From contig NC_092862.1 of the NCBI RefSeq assembly GCF_032062135.1, positions 65,407,608 to 65,471,607 of the forward strand: a stretch of DNA of 64,000 bases. Reading direction: 5' to 3'. Under the pieces are notes generated by a model. The model saw nothing but the letters and a program-made list of their open reading frames with translations. It was not told where the DNA came from and did no database searches. A program made the position numbers and the translations under genes. Shown here in pieces: positions 41,001 through 54,620 of the stretch; the first letter of the stretch is position 1; every line of letters begins with the position of its first letter. The DNA is from Pyxicephalus adspersus (taxonomy: Eukaryota > Chordata > Amphibia > Anura > Pyxicephalidae).

Positions 41001-44000
41001 AGAAAGCAAATATTTTCTAGCAGTGTAAAGGGAGTTAAAATGTAAAGACTTTTTTGTTGGATAAAATAGGAAGGGGGTATACCTTCTGAAATGCTTCCTA
41101 TGTGTTCCTAATGGGTTGATTCACCCTCTTGTATTTGTCCTTGTAATCACATGATACTAGAAAGTGATTGGAAATCCAAACATTCTGAGCTGTCATCAGG
41201 GAAGAGTGAAGGGAAAATCCCTAATTGGGGACATCTGATCCAGGGAAATCTTTCTGTGATGAAAACGTTCTACACTTTGAAGGGATTTCCTCTCATTTCC
41301 TGTTGTGTCTTTAGGACACTAGGAAATATCCCCTCACTTCCTGATGATTGATCTTTATTGAGGTCTAGCAGATGTAGGGGTCCCAACCCAGACCAACTTT
41401 AGGTAAAGCTGTGCTAAATTAAATCATTTTAAGCAATGTGTTAAGTGTGTGTATATGTCACCTACAAGTGTAGTTGTTTTTTTTTTTTAGCAACACAAAC
41501 ACACAATTCTATGTCTAATGAACCAGTTTGCTGAGCTGTCATTATTCCAATAAACTTTATTTTACAATTTTCTTCAACATAAGATATACACGATGGATAT
41601 AATGCTCCCAGAGTGCATATGAGTCAAGTCAAACCCTGATGCAGGTTATTTATTGTCTGCACATGCTTCCTAACCCCTATAGAACAAGGTCTCCTGCAAT
41701 ACTGATCAAACCTATCACATCACTAAATAACAATTGGTACTGTATGTGCAGCAATATTTGCTTGTGACCTGATGGACACTCATAGTTGGGCATGAGAAAA
41801 TGACTGTTGGTTTTAGAAAGTAGGTTGTAAACAGAATATTGAAACCAGAAAAAATCATGAATCAAGATAAAGCTTGGTAGGCAATGTAACCCTTTCCTGC
41901 ACAGACATAACTAAACTATTCTGTGGTTAGTCCAACGGATTCACTTTTCGAATTTATGACTTAAAAAGGATGCAGCACAGGTATCAGTTACAACTGAAAA
42001 CGGTCTTTTAAAGTTGCTGTGTATATGCTTGTTATGCTTTTTGCATAGGGCTGCTTTTTATAAGTTAGCTTAGTCTGCAGTGTTTTAATGTAGTCCATGG
42101 TTGTTATGGCAACCTGAAACATGATTAAGAAGGCAAACATTGACCCCTGGTGTAATTAAAGATGCTAGACATTAGAATATGTTTTAGTATATATTATTAA
42201 GGATTTAATACAATATATACTGCATGGCTTTTACCTCACTAAAGAGACTTCCATTCACATATGATATCCATAGTTTCCAGAAATTTGGAAGCTGCCCAAC
42301 AACCACCTTTGTTAGCTTTTCCACAAATTCTGCTTGATGTGGCGTTTTATATCTCAAAGCTAAAAAATGAAAAACAAATATATATATTTATTGTATAGAT
42401 ATACACAATATATTATTATATATATTATTTTAAACAGGCACAAATTAGGAAGAACACAATACTAAAAATCAAAGATTAATCACATGCTCAGCATTTTGTT
42501 GAAAGATTAGCTAGGTAAACTCCGCATATTGTTTATTAGGACACCTATTTACAACTTGTACACAAGTCAGATGATTCTCATCCGATTATAACTTCAGGGC
42601 TGAAGAATATGATGAGAATCCGATGTGTGTACAGCAATCGTTGGATGTCGTTCATGAATCTGTCCTGGAAGATCCATGAATGATGAGCGACCGCAATGCA
42701 AGTGAGGGGGAGAGAGCGCAGGAGAGTGCCGCTGGCTCATTCTTCCCTCTCCATAAAGCAGAACGGTGCTGTATGTACAGCACTCGTTCATTCATCTTTC
42801 AGTCTTTTGTTTTTTTGGAAAGGAATGTGAAAGATCCTCTCCAACGACAAAAGTCCTAATTGTGTACGTAGCCTTAGACAGCCATTCGATTGTAAGAACA
42901 CAGCCATTGAATTAGCTCCAGTGAACAGAATACTGACATGTTATTAAATGGTTACTTTTCCAGCCTTTATAAGGCCTAGTCTCCACTTAATTTGAGTAAA
43001 CTTCAGGCTGTATAATGAGAAAAACACAGCAAGATCAAGACTTGCTTTCATTTTAAAACTCAGGGCAACAAACAACAATGCAAGGTCACATAGCATTTTG
43101 GTCATGAAACTAAAGCAATCTACGGCTAACACAACCATCAAGACTGCCCCCATCTCTTCAATAGAGAACTATGAGAGTGCTTTCCAGATGCTTTGAAACA
43201 CAGTTTAGTAGCCTGTGAAAAGCAAGCGTTTGAATCAAGTGGAGATTAGGCATTGGTAGTATAAAGGGATGCCAACATTTAAAAATAAAAATATGATGAC
43301 CTTTTTTAATAGCTCTTACACTTCCTTTATAATAAAAAAAGTATTGACTTCACGTTCCAAGAATAAAGAAAGTATTTTCTTTTTTTTAGTTTACCACCTC
43401 TGTCTAAAATTTCAAGAATCAAAGCATTGATAACATATTGAAGGTTACCTTTTTACTCTAAAAGGCATGCATGATGAGTAGTATTACATTCAACAAATGT
43501 CAATGTACGGACTCTCCCTACCATAAATCAAAGCTATATGAAGTGCAATCATATGTCTGTCAGTAACAGGGCTTTTTAAACTCCCTGTGATGGATGCAAT
43601 ACATGGACGACAAATTTTGGAACTTTTACTTCTACCTTCTGCTGATAAAAATAAAAACCTATAATATGATAATTTTTTACTTCACCTTTTACTAATAGTG
43701 TCTCTTAAAAGTACTTTTTAGTAACATGCCATCCCAGCATCCATTCCATTACCTGTCTAAAATTCATGCTAGATTTTCTTTTCCTTCAAGTGTATTACAC
43801 TGTTATTTACAATTTGTATTATCATTAATATTATAAATACTAAACATTTTTAAATGACATGGCTGATTTACAAAAACTAAAACATACAAACTACAAAAAA
43901 GTATTGTAATTGTTTATAATAAACAATTTGGTTTCTTTGTTACTGTGCAAAAGATCTAGCCAGTTAAGTAGTATAATATTTTATTTTTTCTCCATTTGGT

Positions 44001-47000
44001 AAGCTAGTCTCACATTTTTGGCACCACAGAAAAGCTAAAACATAGACATTCTTCCAATTTACTCTTACAATCATTTCGTCCGGATTGGAAGCTGCTTCCT
44101 CTTTGCAATGATGCAGTCTGACTGAGTCGGCCAATTGGGGATGGGCGTCCATCACTGTCCAAGTCAAGCAATGGGCTCTGTAGCATTGGGTTTCCTTGAA
44201 TAAAACAAAAAGGAAAAAAAAATTACAACAAAGTCAGATAACAGAGATATGTTAAAACAAACCCAACCAGTAAATGAGAAGATGCAATTGGAAGGCAGCC
44301 AACTAGCAAACACTTAGATTTAAATATCTACAAGCTAGGAAGCCAACTACAAGTTATCTCATTTATATGTAAAACCAATTGCAGTGTTTTAATAAAGAAC
44401 CCCTATTGCTACTCAAACTTTTATTTTTCATTAAGCATACAAATACTGTTTAGTAGCATAATAAAATTGAATCAGTATTAGTGCTATAATACTGTTTATT
44501 ATCAAAATTAGTGCACAACTGAACACACATTATGGCAGTTTAGTAATAAAAATAATAATAGTAATATTTCCACTGTTTATGTAGCAGGTCTAGCACAGAA
44601 CTGAGGAACCGATGTAACATACATTCCTTTACACAACACGTGTAGCAAACGTGTAATGAATGCTACGAAAACAGACACAAGATGGTGCTAAAACACAAGT
44701 ATTACCTCAAGACCTCATACAGGAGTTTCTCATATAACAAATGGCAGTATTAAATTTGAAACGAAATAAAACAAATGATGATAAAAACCATACAAGTGCA
44801 ATACACTGCAAATGTTTAAAAAATGTAGTTCATCTAAAGCTCTCTAATATTAGTTGTATACAGCAAGCTGTAATGTCATTATCTATGTTTGGATATGTAA
44901 TAATACTTTATACTGTGATACAGACATTTCACATTTAGGATTCATAAAATTCAATCTTCTTATTCTGGTTTTTAATATGAAAATGAATAGCTAGGCAGAA
45001 TATACCAATTAGGGCAAATCCACACTAGAAGTAATTGCAGTGACACTTTTAAGCTTATGTGCTGACTATAAACATGCTGGAAAGAAAAAATGCAGGACGA
45101 GCTGTGTGATCATTTTACTAGTCTGCTTTTTCCTTATTGTCAGTGCAGGCTACGGTGTTTGGGTGAAGTGAAAATTGAAGATCAGTCTGTGTGTCTGGAT
45201 CACAAAACTGACTGAATAGGAGTACAAATCTTTGGTGGGTAAAGAAAAAAATCATATAAGTATTCCATAGAATTAGGCTTTAAAAATGTGTACTGTGCAA
45301 TTTTTGTTTCATGTATGTTTCATATGATTCTTGCAAAAAAAAAAGCAATTATTCAAGCAAAAAAAATTTATACCAAACCAAAGTCAAACCCGACTGGCTT
45401 CCAAACCAAACTTGTTGTTATCACCTGAAACTCTCATGTAGATGACCTTACAAGTCATTAAATACTATTTAATGGGATTAACATGAGCAAACAAGAAAAG
45501 CAATGATCACCACTAGCTAAACAGAAGGTTACCAATTTATTTCACTAATTCCTTATGTATTATTCCATCCATCATTTAAAATAAAAAAGGTATACAGTTA
45601 AAAAAAAAAAAATATTTGAATGCAACAACTCTATTATTTTCACCTTCCGCCTTTTATCAGTTTATTAGGATAGTTGTATATAGGCATTGGTACACTTTTG
45701 TACTAATAGTTGGGAATCAGGACAAAGTTTATTGGTTTGCATGAACTGTATTTTTAAAAATCACTGATTTTTTGTATTAAAAGAAAAAAAAAAAGATCAT
45801 TACCTATTTTAATCAGAATAACTGAATTACTATAAGCATAAATAATTAAATAAATGAATCATTTGTATTGATATGTTTAAATGATGCCGTCTACATTACC
45901 TTTAAATATAATTCTGTTGCGTGACATCAAGGTTCATCCCAATGATCTTAAGGCTGGGTCTACACAGACGTTTTTTCCAACATTTAATCTGAGGCTTTAA
46001 AAGCCCATGTTTGAAATTCCTATGCATTCCAACTGGCAAATCTACACAGGACATTTTTTCTTGGGGCACGTTTATGGGGGTTATAGAGAACACTCCTTGC
46101 AATGTCTTAAAAATTTAAGTGCAAGTTAACGCCAGAAAACGCATCTATTGGTTTCAATGGGGGACGCTTTCCCGCATTTGTAAGTGCTTGAAATGTAAAC
46201 GCGATAAAAAAGCGGGAAAACGCAGCATAGACAGTTTCCAGTGGTATAAAGGCAAGCTTTAAAACACTAGTAAATATGCATACAAACGCATATAAACACG
46301 GTAAGAACAATTACATGGGTTTTTTTTAAAACTGTCTGTGTGGACTCATCCTTATCTTTACATTTACTTGAAGGAAAAAAAATACTTAAGAAAAACTAGG
46401 CTACATGACTATTCTTTCCTCAACCAGAGGAAATATTGAAGAAATGAAGATGACCATGTCAATGTGAGTGCTTGCTCCAGAAGTTCAGACAGATGTGAGC
46501 ACAGGTGAAGATGTACAAGTGCTTCGTACTGAGATTCTCACAGCACACAATAGTGAGGGAATTCTGATCAGTAGCCTGAGGACTTTCTGTAGCCTGTCAG
46601 ACTTCCTTACCACCCCTAAACACCTTTGGACATTTTTTCCTGCGCACAGCGGGTCCTTGTCCTGTGCTGCAGTCTGACCACCCACTGTTGCTTATTGACC
46701 AAACATGTAGGACCCAGGAGCTGTACGGATACAACTTGGGTATAGGATTCCATTTCTATGTAGAGAGAATCATTTGCACACAAATTTCACTCTTGCAAGA
46801 TAAGAAAACAGGGCAGCATAACAAAACTGGCTAAAATTATACTTATGTCAACAGTGAGAAATGTTATTCGAGTTCCTCTTGGGCATTTAAGCTCTGTCAC
46901 TGTCAGGCTACAGAAAAAAATCCTTTATGTTAAAAGACATTGAGAAAACATTGCTTTAATTGTGTTAGCGAGCTGAGCTGTTTTTTCATACATAAACTAA

Positions 47001-48536
47001 AAGGACAGAGTGAAACAAATATATGGCAAAGATAATTCACAGAAAATCTTGACTCGTACTGAAAGAGAAAAAAAAAAAAAAATCACAAAAACCAATGTTT
47101 ATAGGGACAAAAGAAACTGATTTTACTTTAGGTCTTTTTTTGGGTAATGATGGAGAATTAAACTATGTGCTGGTATAAAGTGGAATTCTAGGCAGATAAG
47201 AGAACCAAAATAATAGAGCGTTGTAGCTATTTATACATAAATGCAGTGTAAGTACCATGAGAACATAGGGCCTGATTTATTAAAGCTCTCAAAGGCTGGA
47301 GAGCACAAATTTTCATCGGTAAAGCATGGCGATCCAGCAAACCTGGAATGGATTACTTCAAAGTCATTTGGTATTTGTTAGCAAATGTTTTCAATTCTGG
47401 ATCAGATCTATTCCAGGTTTGCTGGATCACCCAGATTTACTTATGAAAGTTTATGCTCTCCAGCCTTGGTGAGCTTTAGTAAATCTAAGCTGAATGCCCA
47501 GAGTCCAGCTTCAATTCTTTAAGCATAATTCTAACAGTCCCTTTGTCAACGGATGGCCAGCCTGCCAGGGGGTAAAATGAAGTTGTCTTCTTTGCTATTA
47601 TACTCTGTGCTAAAAGGTGTTCATTTTTTCTATCTCAAAAAATTGGGAGAGACATCTGGGACATACTTTCAGTGTTCTAAAGAACTGGTTAGTTCTTATG
47701 CTAAGTTACCAGGTTACCAGGCCTGTGTGCCAGATTTGACTGGTCTTTATGTTAGAGAAAATGTAGCAGGAATGGTTTGTAGTGACTCATCTATTTCTTT
47801 GCAGAGGCCTGCCATACTTACTAATGAAGCCACACTTTCAGCTCTGCAATCAGCAATACTTATGCTCACCTCTGACTGAAAAACTCCAACATGACTAAGC
47901 AGGGGGCTTATCAGACCTCTGCAGAGGTACTTCTGCTTCCACACCGAGAAGTAGTTTGCCATGAATGCTGCTTCACCACTGTACCTTCCACTTTGTCTAT
48001 TAGAGGTTTGTAGGCAGCTGGCACAAAGCAGTCCTGTGTTTCATTGTGCTCCTGCTGCTGTTAGTAGCAAAAGTGACTCTCGCTGACATTATATTGCAGA
48101 AGAGGACTAAAAACTAGATTTGTTATGCTGTATGACAGCAGGTCAGACTTTAGCTCCTTAAAAAGAGCTTGTTTACCTAGAGTTACGTGCTGCTTCTGTT
48201 TAACGAGCCACCAGGGCATAGTTGTAACCCTGAAATAGGAAATGCCTTTAAAGGTTGAAACAGGCAGAATCACCATATCCAAAAAAAAGAAAGCCACGTC
48301 AAAAAAGGAAAACAACATACAGACTAAAGTGAAAGGTGAAAAGTAATCTAATATTTTAGGATTCCGATAAACCTTAAGACAAATTTGTCACATAGGCAAA
48401 TTTCCTGCAAATATAAAGCAAACTAAAAATACTAAAATACTGCATTCCACTTACAGCATCTGCTTATTTATTACAGTAGTACACTAAAATTTACCTCCGC
48501 AAGCAGTCTATATTGAATTCAATAAAATAAAGTTTG

Positions 48537-48568
<32 letters not shown>

Positions 48569-49595
48569 ACTGCAATATATATATGAAATCAAAGACCAAT
48601 AAAATATTTTCCAATAGCAGAAAAAGTTTTAAATTCTCACTTATTAGAAACAATAAAAGTCCACATATATAAAAAAACATAAATTTAAATAACTGATTAA
48701 CATATGAAAGTATTGGCAATACGCCCTACAGAAAATGATGTTGTAATTTGCATCCTCTTCTTAAGGGTACATTATTAGAAGAAAGGTTTCACTAGGATTA
48801 CCCTGGTTTGGACTTGTAATGGCTCCCAGCTGGAAGAAGAACTGTTCCTGCAGCTGTACAGTGAGGGGAATAAAAGAGAAACAGCTGCAAAAGGTCTTTT
48901 TAACATCAGATTAGCTACATGAATCTAATTGAATAGGAACTGGTTCATGAAAATGTGAATAGAAAGGGATAGCCAAACATCCAACTCCATCCATTACTTT
49001 GAATACTGTTTTAAATAACATATAGACATATAGACAGATGGATTGGGGTTCACCGATAAAACACAGCAAAAAAATGAAAGAATAGGTTTGCTATCAAGAA
49101 TGATATCACCAGCTTGAAAAGCATGCTAGGCATAGAGGTTAATAAAGAATTCTGATCTGTATTCAGACTGTTACATTTGTTGCAGGCTCTGCTGGGAGGA
49201 TATGGTAGGGGGTTAACATGTATCCTTTTCCTGGCAGGAAAGAAGCTAAGACAGTGGTCTACTTTTAGTTCTGGTTTAAAAGGTGAATATAACACATTGA
49301 GAAGAAATATACTATCTTTCTTTTGAGAGACATTACCTATAAAAAATACAAGTACAGGAAAATCCACCTTGTTTCAGAAAATTTAAAACCCTCAATTTAT
49401 TAAAAGGAATAGTTTAGCGAGCATTGCTCCAAAGTTGGTATTTTATTATTGTTTAATATACATTCAAACCTGTCATATGTGATATAGAAAATTCAACCTG
49501 AGCATATAATGAAATAAAAATGCATAAGCAGAGGAAGGGATGGCTTGATTAAAAACATATCAATGCAACAAGTAGACTTAGAGATGTGCACACTC

Positions 49596-49657
<62 letters not shown>

Positions 49658-52600
49658 TGGGACCCAGAGATTGTCACTTAAAGTTTGCTTGTGTATTGCT
49701 TTACCTTAAGCTCAGTCTATACTTCTACAGACTATGACACACTTACTTTTTTAGCAAAAACACAGAAATAAAAATAGGGCTTCATATGGCAATAAGATGG
49801 GTAGGTCAACATTAGGTAGCCAACTCTCCATAGCAGGGTTTGTCAAATTAGGGTTCCATGGAACCCTAGGATTTCTCCAGAGGTTGCTAGGGGTTCCTTG
49901 AACAATCAGGAATTTGGAATTCTCAGGTCAGTTATCACCGACACCAATAACTTATTTGCCTATCTGTAAGATGGTTTCCTCCCACTGAGCACCAGGCTAA
50001 TATACTGTGAGCTGTGTATATAGTAATTGAAGAAGGAGTTCCCAAAAAAATTACTACAAGGCTGGAGGCCATACCTGCAAGGTACAGAGGCTAGTATTAA
50101 GGGACAGATTTATTAAAGCTCCCTAAGAGGATACACTTTCATCAGTCAAACTGGGTGACCCAGCAAACCTGGAAAAGATTTCTAAAAAAGTAATTTGCTA
50201 TTTGTTAGCAATGTTTTCAATGAAAGTGTTTCTTCTCCAGCCTTAAAAAGAATTAATAATTCGAGCCAATGATTTTGAAATACAAGTATCTTGGATTAAC
50301 TCACAAATACATAATTACATACTGGGCACTTCCTACATACAGAACATATATACATGTCTCTGTATTTACATAAGTTCAATGTATTTGCTTCAGTAAGTGA
50401 GCAAACACAAAGAAGCTAGATGTACATCAGATAATATGAAATTTAGTAGTTTTCTTTTCAAAGTTTTAGTAATCATTTAACATTACATTAAACTTTACAT
50501 TGTCTGTCTTTAATGCTTTCTTTATTACTCACAGTTGAACCATATTTCAGTTAGCAAAAGAATTAGTATTTTCTATGTTTTTGGTTTTAAATGTTGCATT
50601 TAAATCCCCAGTCCTTACCTATGTCTAAAATTTTACAGTACAGTAACAGTACAATCAAACTGCCGATGAAATATAGTTCTCTCTGTAATTTTTGAGAATA
50701 CAAACACTGACATAACAATGACCAAACTGAGGTCTAGCCTATCAAGAAGTTATGCCAAACCTACCGAAACATGACAGACCCAGACTAGCCCAGGGCAGCT
50801 AAAGTACTCTCTGATGCCACTATTCAAACCTAACAAGAATTACATGAGAATTTACAGAATCTGTTACTGCTTGTAAGCAAATCTTTTCCTAATTGCATAA
50901 TTTTTGGTTGGGCAGGCATGGCAAAGGTGTACAAAAAAAAAAAAAAAAAAAGCCAAACGAGTGCATGAATCACACTTATGCTTTTAGCTAACTTTGTATA
51001 ATGTACAACACCTAAAAAGATCGAATTTCAGACTTTGGATTCTCCAAATTTACAAATATGTAACAGGAAAACAAACAAAGCAGTGAAACAGATTTTTTAT
51101 TTTAATCAAACAGTCAAGAGTCTCCTTCAAATAATTACACTTTAAGTGGTTTCTTTCCCCATGTTAGCTCGAGTCTGCAACTATCATCCTGATTGTACTT
51201 TTGTTTGTTTGAACAGACTGACTTCTAAACTCTTGTAGTCTTTGTTCTCCGTCCCAGACCACCATAGGTTTTTCTGTAATTTGGGGAATTTCACCCGACC
51301 CATGGACACACACAGACTGTACGAAATGGTACAGCTCTTTTTCTGCATTGCAGAAAGCCAAGCACCGCCTGGGATTATTACTATGCTGCTCTAACCTCCG
51401 CTATCCATCACTGCACTGTCCAATATAAGTAAGAGGACAGAGATAAGGGATGTTTGTGAAAATGCTGTGCCCATTCCTTTAACATGACTCCTAACACAGA
51501 CTCCAAAGCAGTACATGCCAGGACGGGATGATAACAAAGATTTAGTAGATATACAGCAGGTTATTGTGCCCTTAACTTGTCCAATGACTTGTGATATTGG
51601 ACATCTCCATCGTAAAAAATAGGCATTGGAAATAATCCTAGTGAAACATTTCTGTTTTTACACAATCCCCTAGGAATGTAGTATCTATACATACAAGAAT
51701 TCTGGTGTTACATATCAAACATCAAACTCTAGTTTCCTTGAACTGGAATTAATTTTTAAAAAATGTGCAACTAATGGTAAGCATAATGATAAATGTGCCT
51801 AAATTAAGTTTTACTATATTCAATTTACAACTAGAAGTTTTCTACACAGATGAGAAGTAAGAGTAAGGAGAGAAAAAAGTGGTATGAGTGGCACATCAAG
51901 GTTTTGTAAGATGTAAGACAGATAGAGGAGTATGTTATGTGCAGGCAGGAGGCATAGAGGGGAGAAGAGAAGATATACAGGTATGGACAGGACAAGACTG
52001 GAGGTAAAGATAGGACAAGGTACAAGCAGAAAGAAAAGCAGAAAGGTTAGATCCTCTGTAAAGTTTTATTGCTGTGTTGCCTTTTTACCCCCATTATGTC
52101 ATGGCCAATGTCACTAAGAATGGAAGGGTAATCAAACATTACATCAATAGGTGAGGGTACCCCACCTATTGCTTTAATGACAAGTGTAAAAAAAAAACAA
52201 GTTTAAACACCTTGATATGGCCATAAAGTAAGTAATGTGATTTATAGCTATAAAGTACTAGAAAAGGACATATTAGTTTTTAGGCTGATGGGCCATTTAG
52301 ATCTTGGGAAAGGCACACAGTGACACTAGGTGCAGCTTTTAATTGTCCAATGGGTTATAGCATCTGTCCAGACATTTTGCATTCTTACCTTTTAGTTCTT
52401 TTACATAGCCATCTTTACAGCTGTGCATAAGCTGAACAATCCACTTGTGCTGTGCTCCGATGCACTGCCATGCTGGGTCACCTGGAGAATGGAGCTCAGA
52501 AAGATATCTGCAAAAACAGAGTATGGAATTGAAGCTCCTTTGCTGATCCCAACATCAAGGCTTTTTTAGGTTGACATAAGGTTGACATATACACTAGGTG

Positions 52601-54585
52601 CATTGAAATGTCCAAGGCAGGTTTGAATCTGACCGATGGCTAAACTTAGTACTAACATTTTGAAATATTAGCTTTACACATGTATATATAACAGCAAAGA
52701 CCTTAGAGTGAGTTTTCTTTAGAATACTTGCTTTAGGTAATTAAAAGGGAGCAAGATCACAAAGTTACATACAAAAGTGGGTGTACTGCCTGGTCCATAT
52801 AGCAAAGCAAATAATAAAAGTTAAAGCCACAATTCAAAATCAGTATATTTGCTTTGAGGGACCCCTTTTCTGCACATAGCAGCTATGTGGCGAGTCAAAT
52901 TTGGGCTATTATGTATTTGTAAAATATGTATGGCCATCCCGCTCTTGATTCTCCCTGCCTGTTATAAAATCAAATGAGCAAAGGCATTACACGGTTTATA
53001 AAGCTTCTGTTTTTTTTTTAACAATGTGCATATGTTTACTGCCTACCCTATATTAAAGCAATGGAGTTATACAGATAAAGAAAAAAAAAATACAGTTGCA
53101 AAAAATATCTGAATGTCTTTAGCAATGGTTCCAAATATGTAAGTTGGCCTTCATCTAGATCAGGGGTGTCAAACTCAAATACACAGAGGGCCGAAATTAA
53201 AAACAAACCAAACTTGAAATTTATTGAAAAAATTTAGTAAGTTTTTCCTTCTCATTAAATATAAACATTTTCATATTGAAACAAAGAGTTATCACTTAAG
53301 ATTCAATCTGGAACAAGACTATAATAGAGAAAGGGGCCCAAAATTTTTTTAAATTGTTTTTAGGAAAAAATGTTTGCCTCTTTCTCTATTTGTAGCCTTC
53401 TGATTAAAATTTCAATGCTAACCTGTCCCCAATGTTTGTTATAGCTTTCATCAGTTCTCTATATAATTTAATAATAAATAATTTGCAGGAACTTTTTTGG
53501 AAGCCACAACTCGGCACTTCATTATGTCACAGCTCTACATTTAACCATTTCTAATCATCCACACCACATACCCTGCATAATGTACTCATACCACCCCCAC
53601 TTCATTCTTCGTTGGTTCTTCCATCCCCTTCCCTTTTTTTTGCACCATGTTTTCTGACAGCCCCCCTTAAGTCTTTCAAGTCTTCTCTAGCACCTCTGCT
53701 CCCACATTCCACACTGAATTCTTCAGCAGCTGCAACTTTACCATTCAAATTATTCTTCTTTCCACCATGGCTGACCTTCAAAGTTATGGGGGTCAGAAGT
53801 TATAATTAGAGCTGAACTCCAGCCTTTTTTCCACACTTGTAGATAAACCTCTCCAGTGCACTAAGTGAGTAATATTATTATTATTAAACAGAAGACAACA
53901 GAAGAAGAAGACAAGAACAGCCGAATGCAGAGCTAAGCATAGGCAGAGAGCTGTTCCATAGACGCAAGTGATGCCGAGACTACAATTCCCTGCGTTACTT
54001 GCGTCTATAGAACAGCCCAATGCAGAGCCACACATAGACAGCAAGCTGGTCCATAGATGCGACTGATGCCAAGACTACTATTCCCGGCATTCCTTGCGTA
54101 TATAGAACAGAACAGGCCGCTGCTCTATAGACGCGAGTGATGCCGGGAATTGTAGTAGCAGCATCACTCGCTGCAATACGTAATGGCGGGCGGGCGGGCC
54201 AGATGCAAAAAATTTTCAGAACTCTTTAGGGAGCCAAACAAAAGGACCTCGCAGGCAAGATTTGGTCTGCGGGCCAGAGTTTGACACCCCTTATCTAGAT
54301 TATAAAAAAAAAAAGGAAAGACAGTATTAAACAGAGGTACATGTTTTAACCCCCCTAGCGGTAATCCCGAGTCACACTCGGGGTTCCTTAAAACATAAAA
54401 AAACCCCACTTACCTTATTCTGTTGTCGCTCCCCGTCATCCTGCTGGTCCCTGCAGCTTCTTCGGACATGTCTTCCTCCTTCCATTTTCTCCCGACGACT
54501 GCAGAGACGATCTCCGGGAGGAGCGGCAGGAAATTCAAATAATTTTGTATTGGATTCAATACAAAATAGCTGTATTGAATCCAAT

Positions 54586-54620
<35 letters not shown>

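Larger units (their letters stand above)
44195..52388 (-). other. EXOC2: EXOC2 intron between exons E and F (about 8.2 kb)
   Basis: Holds a MITE (45949), two palindromic repeats (47268, 50101), an A run (48540-48567), a hAT-like fragment (49834) and a (TA)n run (49600). Frames at 46468-46677 and 47553-47879 (+) have no family resemblance and are treated as chance. Confidence 0.85.

Noticed and set aside
47553..47879. 108-codon frame in an EXOC2 intron
   Set aside because: No recognised motif; single isolated frame in intronic DNA.
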